A DNA stretch of 64,000 bases, taken from the NCBI GenBank assembly GCA_035276475.1, contig DATELQ010000004.1:1-64000 (forward strand), written 5' to 3'. Positions within the stretch are counted from its first letter, which is position 1, and each line of letters begins with the position of its first letter. This document shows, piece after piece, positions 1 through 7,507 of the stretch. The DNA is from DATDFB01 sp035276475. Lineage in GTDB: Bacteria > Acidobacteriota > Thermoanaerobaculia > Gp7-AA8. The notes beneath the pieces were generated by a model, which had not been told where the DNA came from, ran no database searches, and was given only the letters and a program-made list of their open reading frames with translations. The position numbers and the translations under genes were made by a program.

Positions 1-1498
1 CGATGTGCAGCTCGTTGTTCGCCGGCACCTTCGGGAAGGCCGCCGCCGCCGCCGCGATCCGCGACAGGCTCGGGTAGAGGAACTTCCCGGCCGCGTTCCG
101 CACCGCCGCGAAGCGGATGTGGTTCTTGATCGCGTACGCGACGTCGACGTAGCCGATCGCCCCGTCGGTGCGCGAGATCAGCCCCGCGACGCCGCTCGAG
201 CCCTTCGCGCCCTGACCTGCCGGGAACGCGGGCTGCGTCGAGACACCGATCTTGTTCTTCCACTCGGCGTTCACAGCCGAGAGGTAGTCGGTGAAGTTGT
301 ACGACGTGCCGGAGCCGTCGGACCGGAAGATCGGCGTGATCTTCAGGTCGGGCAGGCTGGCGCCCTTGTTCAGCGCCTTGATCTGCGCGTCGTTCCAGTT
401 CGTGATCTGCCCGAGGAAGATCTTCGAGATCGTCTTGCCGTCCAGGTTCACGTGAGCCGGAGCTCCCGGGACGTTGTACGCAACCGCGGTCGCCGAGAGC
501 GCCCAGGGGATCTGGATGCAATCGGGGCACGCGGACTGCTGCGCCGGGTTGAGAGGCGCGTCGGAGGCGCCGAAGTCGACCTGGTTGGCGGTGATCGCAG
601 CGATGCCGGCACCGGAGCCGACGCCGCTGTACTGAACCGTGTAGCCGAAGGCCGAGCCGAGCGCGGGTGTCCACGCGGCGACGAGCGGCTGAACGAACGT
701 GCTGCCCGCGCCGGTAATCGTCGTGTCGCTGCTCTTGGCGCCCGCAGCGGCGACCGCGAGGAGCGCGACCGCCGCGGCGGCGATGAGCGTCAGCCCCTCG
801 TTCTTGCAGTTCGCGGCCAGGCCGAGGTAGACGGCGCCGCGGCCGACGTCGCCGCGCCGAATGAAGAGGAGTCCGGCCGTGCCGTACGCGATGAGCGGCC
901 CCTCGGCCAGCCCGATCCACGGCGATAAGGCCAGGGCGAGAAACGCCACCGTCGCCAGCGCGCGCAGCCAGCGGCTCTCCGTCTCCTCGCTCACGAACCA
1001 GCGCAGCAACAACAGCGTGGCCACGCCGAACCCGACGTGGATCACTCCCAGCCACCGCCCCGGCCACCCGCCCGCCAGCAGCGCCTGCGCGTCGAACAGC
1101 AGCGTGACCAGCGGCGGGTAGTCGACATGCGCGAACTGGTTGAACGGGTTCTGCAGAAACGCCCAGTCGACGCCGCGCGCGAAGGCGTACTGCTTCGCCT
1201 TCATCCCCCAAAACATGACGAAGTCGATCTCGGGCGTCGGCCCGAGCGTGGCGAAACGCGCATAGCCGAGCAGGGCAACGGCGGTGATGGCATCGATCGG
1301 ATGCGGCATCGACAGCGCCGGACGCCCGCGCGCGAGGAACACCGCGATCGTCGCGGCGATCGCCGCGATCACGATCCACCACGACCACGGCACGTGCAGC
1401 AGCGACGCCGCGAACAGCGCGAACGCAACGGCGCCGGCGCCGAGGAGCCAGAGCTCGGCAAGCCAGCGCGAGAAGCTCGAGGCCCCGCCGCCCGTCAC
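1..1498 (-). CDS. pstS: GT-C membrane glycosyltransferase N-terminus joined in frame to phosphate-binding protein PstS (C-terminus beyond window)
   Basis: One uninterrupted frame runs from a GTG at 1498, overlapping the upstream stop as GTGA, to the window edge. Roughly the first 235 codons encode a multi-pass membrane protein with an acidic motif EIDFVMFWGMKAKQYA and a KNEGLTL segment, as in family 39-like GT-C glycosyltransferases. After an alanine-rich stretch the frame becomes PstS: TITGAGSTFVQPLVAAW, then VDFGASDAPL, FRSDGSGT and GAIGYVDVAYA, the signatures of the phosphate ABC transporter periplasmic receptor. PstS has no own ATG, GTG or TTG near its signal-like segment. I checked codon phase at 1216, 838-720 and 673 and saw no frameshift. 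The pieces belong to unrelated families, so this is a real fusion/deletion or an assembly chimera. The PstS assignment itself is secure. Confidence 0.8.
   Translation of the reverse strand, partial: MTGGGASSFSRWLAELWLLGAGAVAFALFAASLLHVPWSWWIVIAAIAATIAVFLARGRPALSMPHPIDAITAVALLGYARFATLGPTPEIDFVMFWGMKAKQYAFARGVDWAFLQNPFNQFAHVDYPPLVTLLFDAQALLAGGWPGRWLGVIHVGFGVATLLLLRWFVSEETESRWLRALATVAFLALALSPWIGLAEGPLIAYGTAGLLFIRRGDVGRGAVYLGLAANCKNEGLTLIAAAAVALLAVAAAGAKSSDTTITGAGSTFVQPLVAAWTPALGSAFGYTVQYSGVGSGAGIAAITANQVDFGASDAPLNPAQQSACPDCIQIPWALSATAVAYNVPGAPAHVNLDGKTISKIFLGQITNWNDAQIKALNKGASLPDLKITPIFRSDGSGTSYNFTDYLSAVNAEWKNKIGVSTQPAFPAGQGAKGSSGVAGLISRTDGAIGYVDVAYAIKNHIRFAAVRNAAGKFLYPSLSRIAAAAAAFPKVPANNELHI
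720..800 (-). other. Junction between the glycosyltransferase and PstS halves
   Basis: This stretch is an alanine-rich hydrophobic run that could serve either as a transmembrane helix of the glycosyltransferase or as the signal peptide of PstS. Its GCC/GCG-rich DNA is low in complexity, so it is a natural place for illegitimate recombination or for an assembler to join two contigs. Glycosyltransferase features end just before it and PstS features begin just after it. Confidence 0.6.
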
Positions 1499-1938
1499 CG
1501 CACGCGCCTCATCAGCACGCCGTCGGCGCTGCGCCAGACGGTCGCAAATCCGTCGATCGCCGGCGCGCCGTGCCACGCCGCCACCCAGTCGGCGAAGCGC
1601 ACGTTCTCCGGCGCCGGCCGATCGACGAACGGCACCTGCAGCGGCACGACCTGCTTCCCCGTCAGGAGGAACGGCGCGCGGTAGTAGCCGTAGCCGTACG
1701 CGCCGTCCCAGCCGGGCCCCGGAATCCAGATGGCAATGCGCGCGCCGGCCGGCGTGCGCGCGTCGACGTCGAGAAGGAAGCGGCGGTAACCGGGAAGCTT
1801 CCGGTACGGCAGCTCCGTCATGGCGGCGCGCCAGCGGGGGCCGTCGAGCGTCAGGGCGCGGAAGTAAAACGGCTCGACGCCGCCGATCACGATCGCGGCG
1901 AAGCCGAGGATGGCAATCCCGCGGACGGCGCGGCGCAC
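1495..1938 (-). CDS. Small membrane-anchored hypothetical protein (147 aa)
   Basis: The protein starts with MRRAVRG followed by one hydrophobic helix (about residues 7-25), then a soluble domain rich in aromatic residues (GYGYYRAPF near the middle) with no motif I recognise. It lies 7 nt after the DUF2255 gene, and its stop overlaps the GTG of the downstream glycosyltransferase ORF, so it belongs to the gntR-slipin operon. In GT-C gene pairs a small anchored protein with an external domain may act beside the membrane enzyme, but that is inference. Translation has normal codon use for the window. Confidence 0.7.
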   Translation of the reverse strand: MRRAVRGIAILGFAAIVIGGVEPFYFRALTLDGPRWRAAMTELPYRKLPGYRRFLLDVDARTPAGARIAIWIPGPGWDGAYGYGYYRAPFLLTGKQVVPLQVPFVDRPAPENVRFADWVAAWHGAPAIDGFATVWRSADGVLMRRVR

Positions 1939-1945
1939 GCAGGCA

Positions 1946-2323
1946 TTATCGCGCCGGCACGAGCTCGATCGTCGCCTCCCGCCGCTTCTGCGCGCGAAAC
2001 CCCCGCACCCATTTCTGCGACGCCTTCGTGTGGTACTTCGCCGCGTAGGCCGCTTCGACCGCGTCCTTCAGCCGCTCGCTGCGCGTGCGGATCGCCCGCA
2101 CCGGAATCTCGCGCTTGCCGATCTGCATCGTGCCGCGCGATTCCTTCACGAACGTGTCGAACCAGCCGCCGGGGGTCACGCCCCAGGAGCGGACGAAGAC
2201 CCGCCCTTCGACGACGACGGCCCACACGCCGGTGAAGCGGTGCGGGCCGCCGCCTGCGCGGACGCCGAGGATCATGCTCTTCGCCACCTCGGCGGCCACG
2301 CGCTCGTCGAAGCGCTCGCTCAC
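1946..2323 (-). CDS. DUF2255 family protein (125 aa)
   Basis: The sequence has the DUF2255 pattern: a short N-terminal helix, then FTGVWAVVVEGRVFVRSW, a W-containing loop and a lysine-rich C-terminus. Family function is unknown; the fold resembles small beta-barrel proteins with an exposed RSW motif. I start it at the GTG at 2323, whose bases overlap the slipin stop codon (GTGA); this gives VSERFDERVAAEVAK as N-terminus and a length typical of the family. The reading frame stays open further upstream, but that part is only the slipin gene read in another frame. Fourth-position member of the GntR-slipin operon by tight overlap. Confidence 0.8.
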   Translation of the reverse strand: MSERFDERVAAEVAKSMILGVRAGGGPHRFTGVWAVVVEGRVFVRSWGVTPGGWFDTFVKESRGTMQIGKREIPVRAIRTRSERLKDAVEAAYAAKYHTKASQKWVRGFRAQKRREATIELVPAR

Positions 2324-3240
2324 TCCGCCGTCCCCGTCGCCAGCGCCTGCTGCCGCAGCGCCGCAGCGCCGAGCAAGCCGCCCATCCCCATCGACTCCAC
2401 CGCCGTCGACGGCACGAGCATCAGCGCGCCCTTCTCCTTCAATCCTTCGTACAGCATGTTCATGGCGCGCAGGTGCAGCGCCGTGGGGTTCGCCTCGTAG
2501 GACGCCGACGCCTCCTTGAACAGCCGCGCGATCTCCACCTCCGCCTCGCCGAGGATGATGCGGGCCTGCTTCTCGCGCCCGGCCTGGGCCTCGCGCGACA
2601 TCGCGTCCTGCAGCGTGTCGGGGATGATGACATCGCGCATCTCCACCGACTGCACGCTCACGCCCCACGGGTTGCAGCGCTTGTCGATGAGGTCCTGCAA
2701 CTGCTCTTCGATGCTCTCGCGGCCGCGGAGCAGGTCGGTGAGCGACGTGCGGCCGATGATGTCGCGCAGCGCGGTCTGCGCCGCCCAGCTCACCGCCTCT
2801 TTGTACTGTTGCACTTCGAGCGCGGCCTTCTCCGGGTCGTACACCATCCAGAAGAGCACCGCGTCGACGTTGACCGGCACGGTGTCGGACGTCAGCGTCT
2901 GCTCGGCCGCGAAGCTCGTGGTGATCACGCGTTGGTCGATCCACGACGACACCGAGTCGATCAGCGGCACGACCCAAAAGAGCCCCGGCCCTTTCATCGC
3001 CGTGTACTTGCCGAGACGAAGGATGATGGCCTTCTCCCACTGCTGCGCGATCTTCGGAGAGAGCGCGGCGATGATGCCGATGGCGGCGGCACCGAACATC
3101 CACAGAGGGTTGTCGCGGGTGACGGCGAGGGCCAGGCCGGCGCCGAAGAAGACGAGCAGCAGGAGAACGGAGACGACGTTCACGCGCGGCGCCTCGCCGC
3201 GGAACGGCTTGCTGTCACCAGTGGGCGGAACGAAGATCAT
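2320..3240 (-). CDS. Slipin / stomatin-like SPFH membrane protein (306 aa)
   Basis: An N-terminal hydrophobic region with two helices (about residues 20-62) is followed by an SPFH/band-7 domain (about 65-250), recognisable from GPGLFWVVPLIDSV, the TSDTVPVNVDAVLFWMV strand region and the helical REAQAGREKQARIILGEAE stretch. Slipins form oligomeric scaffolds at the inner membrane and organise microdomains or control partner proteins; no enzymatic residues are expected. No NfeD-type partner protease is adjacent. The start at 3240 is 2 nt after the gntR stop, so the two genes are cotranscribed, and the GntR protein is its probable regulator. A Gly/Leu-rich C-terminal tail ends the protein. Confidence 0.9.
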   Translation of the reverse strand: MIFVPPTGDSKPFRGEAPRVNVVSVLLLLVFFGAGLALAVTRDNPLWMFGAAAIGIIAALSPKIAQQWEKAIILRLGKYTAMKGPGLFWVVPLIDSVSSWIDQRVITTSFAAEQTLTSDTVPVNVDAVLFWMVYDPEKAALEVQQYKEAVSWAAQTALRDIIGRTSLTDLLRGRESIEEQLQDLIDKRCNPWGVSVQSVEMRDVIIPDTLQDAMSREAQAGREKQARIILGEAEVEIARLFKEASASYEANPTALHLRAMNMLYEGLKEKGALMLVPSTAVESMGMGGLLGAAALRQQALATGTAE

Positions 3241-3242
3241 GA

Positions 3243-3629
3243 TTAGGCTCCTTCCTTGATGCGCTGCGCGAGATAGCGAACGACTTCGCGCGGCGTGTAC
3301 CCGAGGGACGTGGCCTCGGTGAGAAATTTTTCGGAGATCGATTTGAGGCGGCGCTCCCGGTGACGCTCGTGCGCCTCCGGCACCTGCGCCTCGGCGATGA
3401 ACGTGCCGACGCCGCGCTTGGTCTCCAGCACCCCCTCGCGCTCGAGGTTGAGGTAGACGCGGGCGACGGTGTTGGCGTTCACGCGCAACTCCACGGCCAG
3501 CTGGCGCACGGTGGGGAGCTGCTGCCCCGGCTGCAGCCGCGCCGTGGCGATGCCGACGCGGATGGCCCGCTCCAACTGCGCGTAGATCGGCGTTGGGTCT
3601 TTGGGGTCGACGTGGAGCGGCAGAGCCAT
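3243..3629 (-). CDS. GntR-family transcriptional regulator, YtrA type (128 aa)
   Basis: A winged helix-turn-helix of GntR type covers residues about 10-75 (YAQLERAIRVGIATARLQPGQQLP... LAVELRVNANTVARVY) and is followed by only about 40 residues, the short effector/dimer region of the YtrA subfamily rather than a large FCD or UTRA domain. It is first in an operon with slipin and DUF2255. A perfect inverted repeat lies immediately before its ATG and overlaps the -10 element, so negative autoregulation of the whole operon is likely. No Shine-Dalgarno sequence is visible; the message is probably leaderless. Confidence 0.9.
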   Translation of the reverse strand: MALPLHVDPKDPTPIYAQLERAIRVGIATARLQPGQQLPTVRQLAVELRVNANTVARVYLNLEREGVLETKRGVGTFIAEAQVPEAHERHRERRLKSISEKFLTEATSLGYTPREVVRYLAQRIKEGA

Positions 3630-3668
3630 TGTACTAGTAATTTAGTACATCTCCGCGCGATTTGTCAA
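3630..3668 (-). promoter_or_regulatory. gntR operon promoter with overlapping operator
   Basis: On the minus strand a consensus TTGACA (-35, 3663-3668) is separated by 18 nt from TAAATT (-10, 3639-3644). A perfect inverted repeat, TGTACTA-N6-TAGTACA (3630-3649), covers the -10 element and ends at the base before the gntR ATG. This resembles the GTACTA-type operators of YtrA-like GntR proteins. With the -10 element 9 nt from the ATG, transcription should begin at or within a few bases of the start codon. Confidence 0.85.
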
Positions 3669-3691
3669 GAGGTGGACGAGCGCGTTTGCGT

Positions 3692-4348
<657 letters not shown>

Positions 4349-4350
4349 CG

Positions 4351-5043
4351 CTATTTCCTCACCGTTCGCTGCTCGATCCGCTTCGCGCGCTTGGCCACGA
4401 TGAGGCGGTGGACGAAGATGCCCGGCGTGTGGATGCAGTCGGGATCGAGCTCGCCCGGCTCCACGAGCTCTTCGACCTCGGCGATGCAGATCTTGCCGGC
4501 GGTGGCGGCCATGGGATTGAAGTTGCGCGCGGTCTTGCGGAAGACGAGGTTGCCGTGGCGGTCGGCCTTCTGCGCCGCGACGAGGGAGAAGTCGCCGACG
4601 ATGCCGCGCTCCATGACGTAGCTGCGCCCGTCGAATTCGCGCGTTTCTTTCCCCTCGGCCACGACGGTGCCGAAGCCCGCCGGCGTGTAAAACGCCGGGA
4701 TGCCCGCCCCACCCGCCCGCATGCGCTCCGCAAGGGTGCCCTGCGGACAGAATTCGACTTCGAGCTCGCCGGCGAGGAACTGGCGCTCGAACTCGGCGTT
4801 CTCGCCGACGTACGACGAGACCATCTTGCGGATCTGCCGGGTCCGGAGGAGGAGCCCGAGCCCCCAGTCATCGACGCCGGCATTGTTCGAGACGCAGGTG
4901 AGGTTCTTGACGCCTTTCTCGACGAGGGCGTTGATGAGGTTCTCCGGAATCCCGCACAACCCGAACCCGCCGACGACGAGGAGCGCGCCGTCGAAAATGT
5001 CCTTGACCGCCTCCTCCGCGGAAGCGACGACTTTGTTGATCAT
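4351..5043 (-). CDS. scoA: 3-oxoacid CoA-transferase subunit A
   Basis: Alpha subunit of the family I CoA-transferase. The glycine-rich CoA-binding loop VVGGFGLCGIPENLI (residues about 23-37) and the SNNAGVDDWGLGLLL and YMERGIVGDFSLVAA-type segments match ScoA/AtoD-like proteins, and the length (230 aa) is complete. Gene order A then B with a 2-nt gap is the usual one. It begins 30 nt after the end of the vapC gene and has no obvious promoter of its own in that gap, so it may have a promoter inside the toxin gene or read through from it. Role: ketone-body or short-chain acyl metabolism. Confidence 0.92.
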   Translation of the reverse strand: MINKVVASAEEAVKDIFDGALLVVGGFGLCGIPENLINALVEKGVKNLTCVSNNAGVDDWGLGLLLRTRQIRKMVSSYVGENAEFERQFLAGELEVEFCPQGTLAERMRAGGAGIPAFYTPAGFGTVVAEGKETREFDGRSYVMERGIVGDFSLVAAQKADRHGNLVFRKTARNFNPMAATAGKICIAEVEELVEPGELDPDCIHTPGIFVHRLIVAKRAKRIEQRTVRK

Positions 5044-5073
5044 GGCGGGGAAGACTATCTGCTGATCGCGGGG

Positions 5074-5460
5074 CTAAACAAGCTCAAGATCGGTTTTGCG
5101 GAAATCGCCGCCGCAGCAGAGGAGCGGCTGGCGAGCGAGGGATGCGGTCGCGTAGGTCATGCAGTCGCCGAAATTCAGACCTGCAGAATGACGGCCCTTG
5201 CCGAAGCGCGCGAAGACCTCGACGGCTCGCTGCCAGTGGAGAGTGGTGAACGGTACGATTTGAATTCCTGTTTCTTCGAAGAAGCGCAGCAGAGATCCCG
5301 TGGCATCGCGCTGGAGACGGGCCGTCAAAACCAATCCGGTTTCGGCGGCCGTGGGCGCCCCGATTCCGACAACGCCGGCGCTAGTGATGGCCGACAGAAG
5401 CTTCTCCGCATCGTTCTCATGGAACAAGATCGCCAGAATCGCGGAGCTATCGACGTTCAA
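5074..5460 (-). CDS. vapC: VapC-like PIN-domain toxin (128 aa)
   Basis: PIN-domain ribonuclease of a type II toxin-antitoxin pair. The acidic metal-binding residues are visible: Asp4 in MNVDSSAI, Glu40 in PTAAETGLVL and the aspartate of NFGDCMTYATA, followed by the GGDFRKTD segment. Such toxins cleave tRNA or rRNA when released from the antitoxin. The ATG overlaps the antitoxin stop by 4 nt (ATGA), which couples translation. The gene is intact, with no frameshift. Target RNA cannot be inferred. Confidence 0.9.
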   Translation of the reverse strand: MNVDSSAILAILFHENDAEKLLSAITSAGVVGIGAPTAAETGLVLTARLQRDATGSLLRFFEETGIQIVPFTTLHWQRAVEVFARFGKGRHSAGLNFGDCMTYATASLARQPLLCCGGDFRKTDLELV

Positions 5461-5729
5461 AATCCGCCTCGCCCGTATCCCAAGATCCGTTCGCGTTCTT
5501 TCTTCGATAGGCGTCGGCCCAGCAGCTTTCGCGGAATCGTCGGCCAGATCTCTTTTTCCAAATAGTCGAGAGCCTGGGCCATTCTTTGCGCTCCCGACAA
5601 GCCGAGCGCGAGGCGCTCCCTTCGCTCTTCCAGGGCGCGCAGGACCGCTGCCGTTTTCGATTCACCCGTCAATCTGGAGATTTCATCGGCCAGTTGCTCG
5701 GCGCGGTCGTGCTTGATGTTCATGGCCAT
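5457..5729 (-). CDS. vapB: VapB-type antitoxin (90 aa)
   Basis: Short protein with an N-terminal DNA-binding/dimer segment, MNIKHDRAEQLADEISRLTGESKTA (seen in two pieces around residues 3-27), typical of the Rv0623/PSK-type antitoxins that precede PIN toxins; the C-terminal half, rich in Arg, Lys and Gly, would wrap around VapC. Two starts are possible, 5729 or the in-frame ATG at 5723; the -10 element TAGAAT (5739-5744) lies 9 nt from the first. No Shine-Dalgarno site is visible. A palindrome directly upstream is the probable autoregulatory operator. Confidence 0.85.
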   Translation of the reverse strand: MAMNIKHDRAEQLADEISRLTGESKTAAVLRALEERRERLALGLSGAQRMAQALDYLEKEIWPTIPRKLLGRRLSKKERERILGYGRGGF

Positions 5730-5730
5730 G

Positions 5731-5745
5731 GTAGAAAAATTCTAC
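5731..5745 (-). promoter_or_regulatory. vapBC operator overlapping the -10 element
   Basis: GTAGAA-AAA-TTCTAC is a perfect 6-bp inverted repeat with a 3-nt centre, one base upstream of the vapB ATG. The minus-strand TAGAAT inside it fits a -10 element at leaderless spacing. Autoregulation through binding of the VapBC complex to such a site is the rule in this family. A similar half site, TGTAGAAT, recurs at 5814-5821 in front of the divergent peptidase gene. Confidence 0.7.
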
Positions 5746-5829
5746 AATGGTTCCTCACCCTGCTCGTGATGCGGCGCTGCTGTCGCTGCAGGGCAAAGTG
5801 ATCCGCGCGCGATTGTAGAATCCGCGCTC

Positions 5830-7299
5830 ATGATCATCCGCACCTTCCTCGCCCTCGCCCTCCTCACCTCCCCTGTCTTCGCCGACGACCTCGCGGACAT
5901 CCGCGCTGAGGTTGCGAAGCGGCATGACGAAGCGGTCAAGCGGCTGCAGGACTGGATCGCCTTTCCCTCCATCGCTGCGGAGAACCGCAACTACCCCGGC
6001 GGCGCGGAGACGATGGCCAGGCTCGCGCGGGAGGCGGGGTTCCAGCAGGCCGTCGTCGTCGAGACGGCGGGCAAGCCGGGCGTCTTCGCCACGCTCGACG
6101 CCGGCGCGCCGAAGACCGTCGGCCTCTACTTCATGTACGACGTCAAGCAATTCGATCCGGCGGAGTGGAGCTCGCCGCCGCTCGAGGCGCGCATCGTCGA
6201 CAAGGCCGGCATCGGCAAAGTCATCATGGGGCGCGGCGCGGTCAACCAGAAAGGGCCGGAAGCGGCGTTCCTTGCCGCGCTGCACGCCATTCGCGGTGCG
6301 GGAAAGAAAATGCCGGTCAACCTCGTCCTCGTCGCCGAGGGGGAGGAAGAGATCGGATCGCCGCACATCGGGCAGATCGTGCACCGGCCCGACGTCGAGG
6401 CCGCGCTGCGCAAGACCGTCGGCATCTTCATGCCCTCCGCTTCGCAGGACCTCGACGGCGTCGTCACGGTAAGCCTCGGCGCGAAGGGCGTCGTCGAGCT
6501 CGAGCTCATCTCCAGCGGCGAGCGGTGGGGCCGCGGCCCGTCGAAGGACGTCCACTCCTCGCTCAAAGCGATGGTCGACAGCCCGGCGTGGCACCTCATC
6601 AAAGCGCTCGACACCCTCGTCTCCGCCGACGGCAACACGATCACCATCGACAACTATCCGAAGCCGCGCCCGCTCAGCGATGACGAAAAGAAAATGATCG
6701 CCGAGGCCACGAAGCGGCGCAGCGAAGCGCAGTCGATGAAGTCCCTCGGCGTGCAGCACTGGATCGACGACCTCCCGTGGCTGCAGGCCAACGAGCGGCT
6801 CGAGTCGCAGCCGACCGTCAACATCGAAGGACTCGTCGGCGGCTACACCGGGCCGGGCGGCAAGACCATCCTGCCGCACCGCGCCGTCGCCAAGATCGAC
6901 ATGCGCCTCGTCCCCGACATGAAATTCGCCGACGCCGTGGCCGCGCTGAAGGCCCACCTGGCCAAGCACGGCTTCGGCGATATCGACGTCAACGTCACCG
7001 GCGGCTACGACCCGACCGGCACGCCGGCGAGCGCGCCGCTCATCCAGTCGCAGGTGGCGGTGTTGAAGCGCGCCGGCATCGAGCCCGTGCTCTGGCCGCG
7101 CAACGCCGGCTCGTATCCCGGCTACGTCTTCACCGACGCGCCGCTGCACCTCGCCGCCGGCCACTTCGGCCTCGGCAACGGCAGCGGCGCGCACGCGCCC
7201 GACGAGTACTACGTCATCGAGTCGTCGAACCCGAGAGTTCAGGGCTTCGACGGCGCGGCGATGTCCTTCGTCGAGTACCTGTACGAATTGGCCAGGTGA
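5830..7299 (+). CDS. Exported M20-family peptidase homologue with altered metal ligands (489 aa)
   Basis: A signal peptide (residues 1-18, cleavage after VFA) precedes an M20 dipeptidase-type fold: the catalytic EGEEEIGS block near residue 172 and the C-terminal GAHAPDEYY histidine (about 455) are kept, as is the lid/dimer domain in the middle. Two classic zinc ligands are not: GHxDV has become FMYDV (Met102 for His) and GRGxxDDKG has become GRGAVNQKG (Asn139 and Gln140 for Asp). M20 enzymes normally hydrolyse peptides in a two-zinc site. This protein therefore either binds metal differently or has lost peptidase activity. TAGAAT lies 8 nt before the ATG, suggesting a leaderless message; divergent from vapBC. 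Confidence 0.85.
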   Translation: MIIRTFLALALLTSPVFADDLADIRAEVAKRHDEAVKRLQDWIAFPSIAAENRNYPGGAETMARLAREAGFQQAVVVETAGKPGVFATLDAGAPKTVGLYFMYDVKQFDPAEWSSPPLEARIVDKAGIGKVIMGRGAVNQKGPEAAFLAALHAIRGAGKKMPVNLVLVAEGEEEIGSPHIGQIVHRPDVEAALRKTVGIFMPSASQDLDGVVTVSLGAKGVVELELISSGERWGRGPSKDVHSSLKAMVDSPAWHLIKALDTLVSADGNTITIDNYPKPRPLSDDEKKMIAEATKRRSEAQSMKSLGVQHWIDDLPWLQANERLESQPTVNIEGLVGGYTGPGGKTILPHRAVAKIDMRLVPDMKFADAVAALKAHLAKHGFGDIDVNVTGGYDPTGTPASAPLIQSQVAVLKRAGIEPVLWPRNAGSYPGYVFTDAPLHLAAGHFGLGNGSGAHAPDEYYVIESSNPRVQGFDGAAMSFVEYLYELAR

Positions 7300-7342
7300 C
7301 AAGCACGCTCATTGCAACATCCTCCAAACCGAGGAGACTGCC

Positions 7343-7501
7343 ATGCCCGAACGTTTTTCCGGACCGTATGCGCGCGACGCGCACCGCGACGGCATCGGCG
7401 AGGATGTGGCGCTGCGCTGCCGCGGCGTCCACGACGTGCTGAACGCGCTGCGCGTCGCGGCGTGCGACGACGAGATCGCCATCGGCAAAGCGAGCGAGTA
7501 G
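7343..7501 (+). CDS. Small hypothetical protein (52 aa)
   Basis: A short frame from ATG 7343 to TAG 7501 follows a clear Shine-Dalgarno sequence (GGAG, 7 nt before the ATG) and ends 6 nt before the histidine kinase start. It encodes a charged peptide, MPERFSGPYARDAHRDG..., without a membrane segment or known motif; two cysteines occur at positions 26 and 41. Its position directly ahead of the kinase suggests cotranscription, possibly as a small partner or just a leader gene. Coding evidence is limited to the ribosome binding site and spacing. Confidence 0.55.
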   Translation: MPERFSGPYARDAHRDGIGEDVALRCRGVHDVLNALRVAACDDEIAIGKASE

Positions 7502-7507
7502 CGCGCA

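Noticed and set aside
5755..7302. 515-codon open frame antisense to the M20 gene
   Set aside because: Arg/Asp/Val-rich translation without domains; a mirror frame of a GC-rich gene. The same applies to the long antisense frames at 9824-11398, 14405-15979, 25142-27562, 38751-40310 and 54426-56138.
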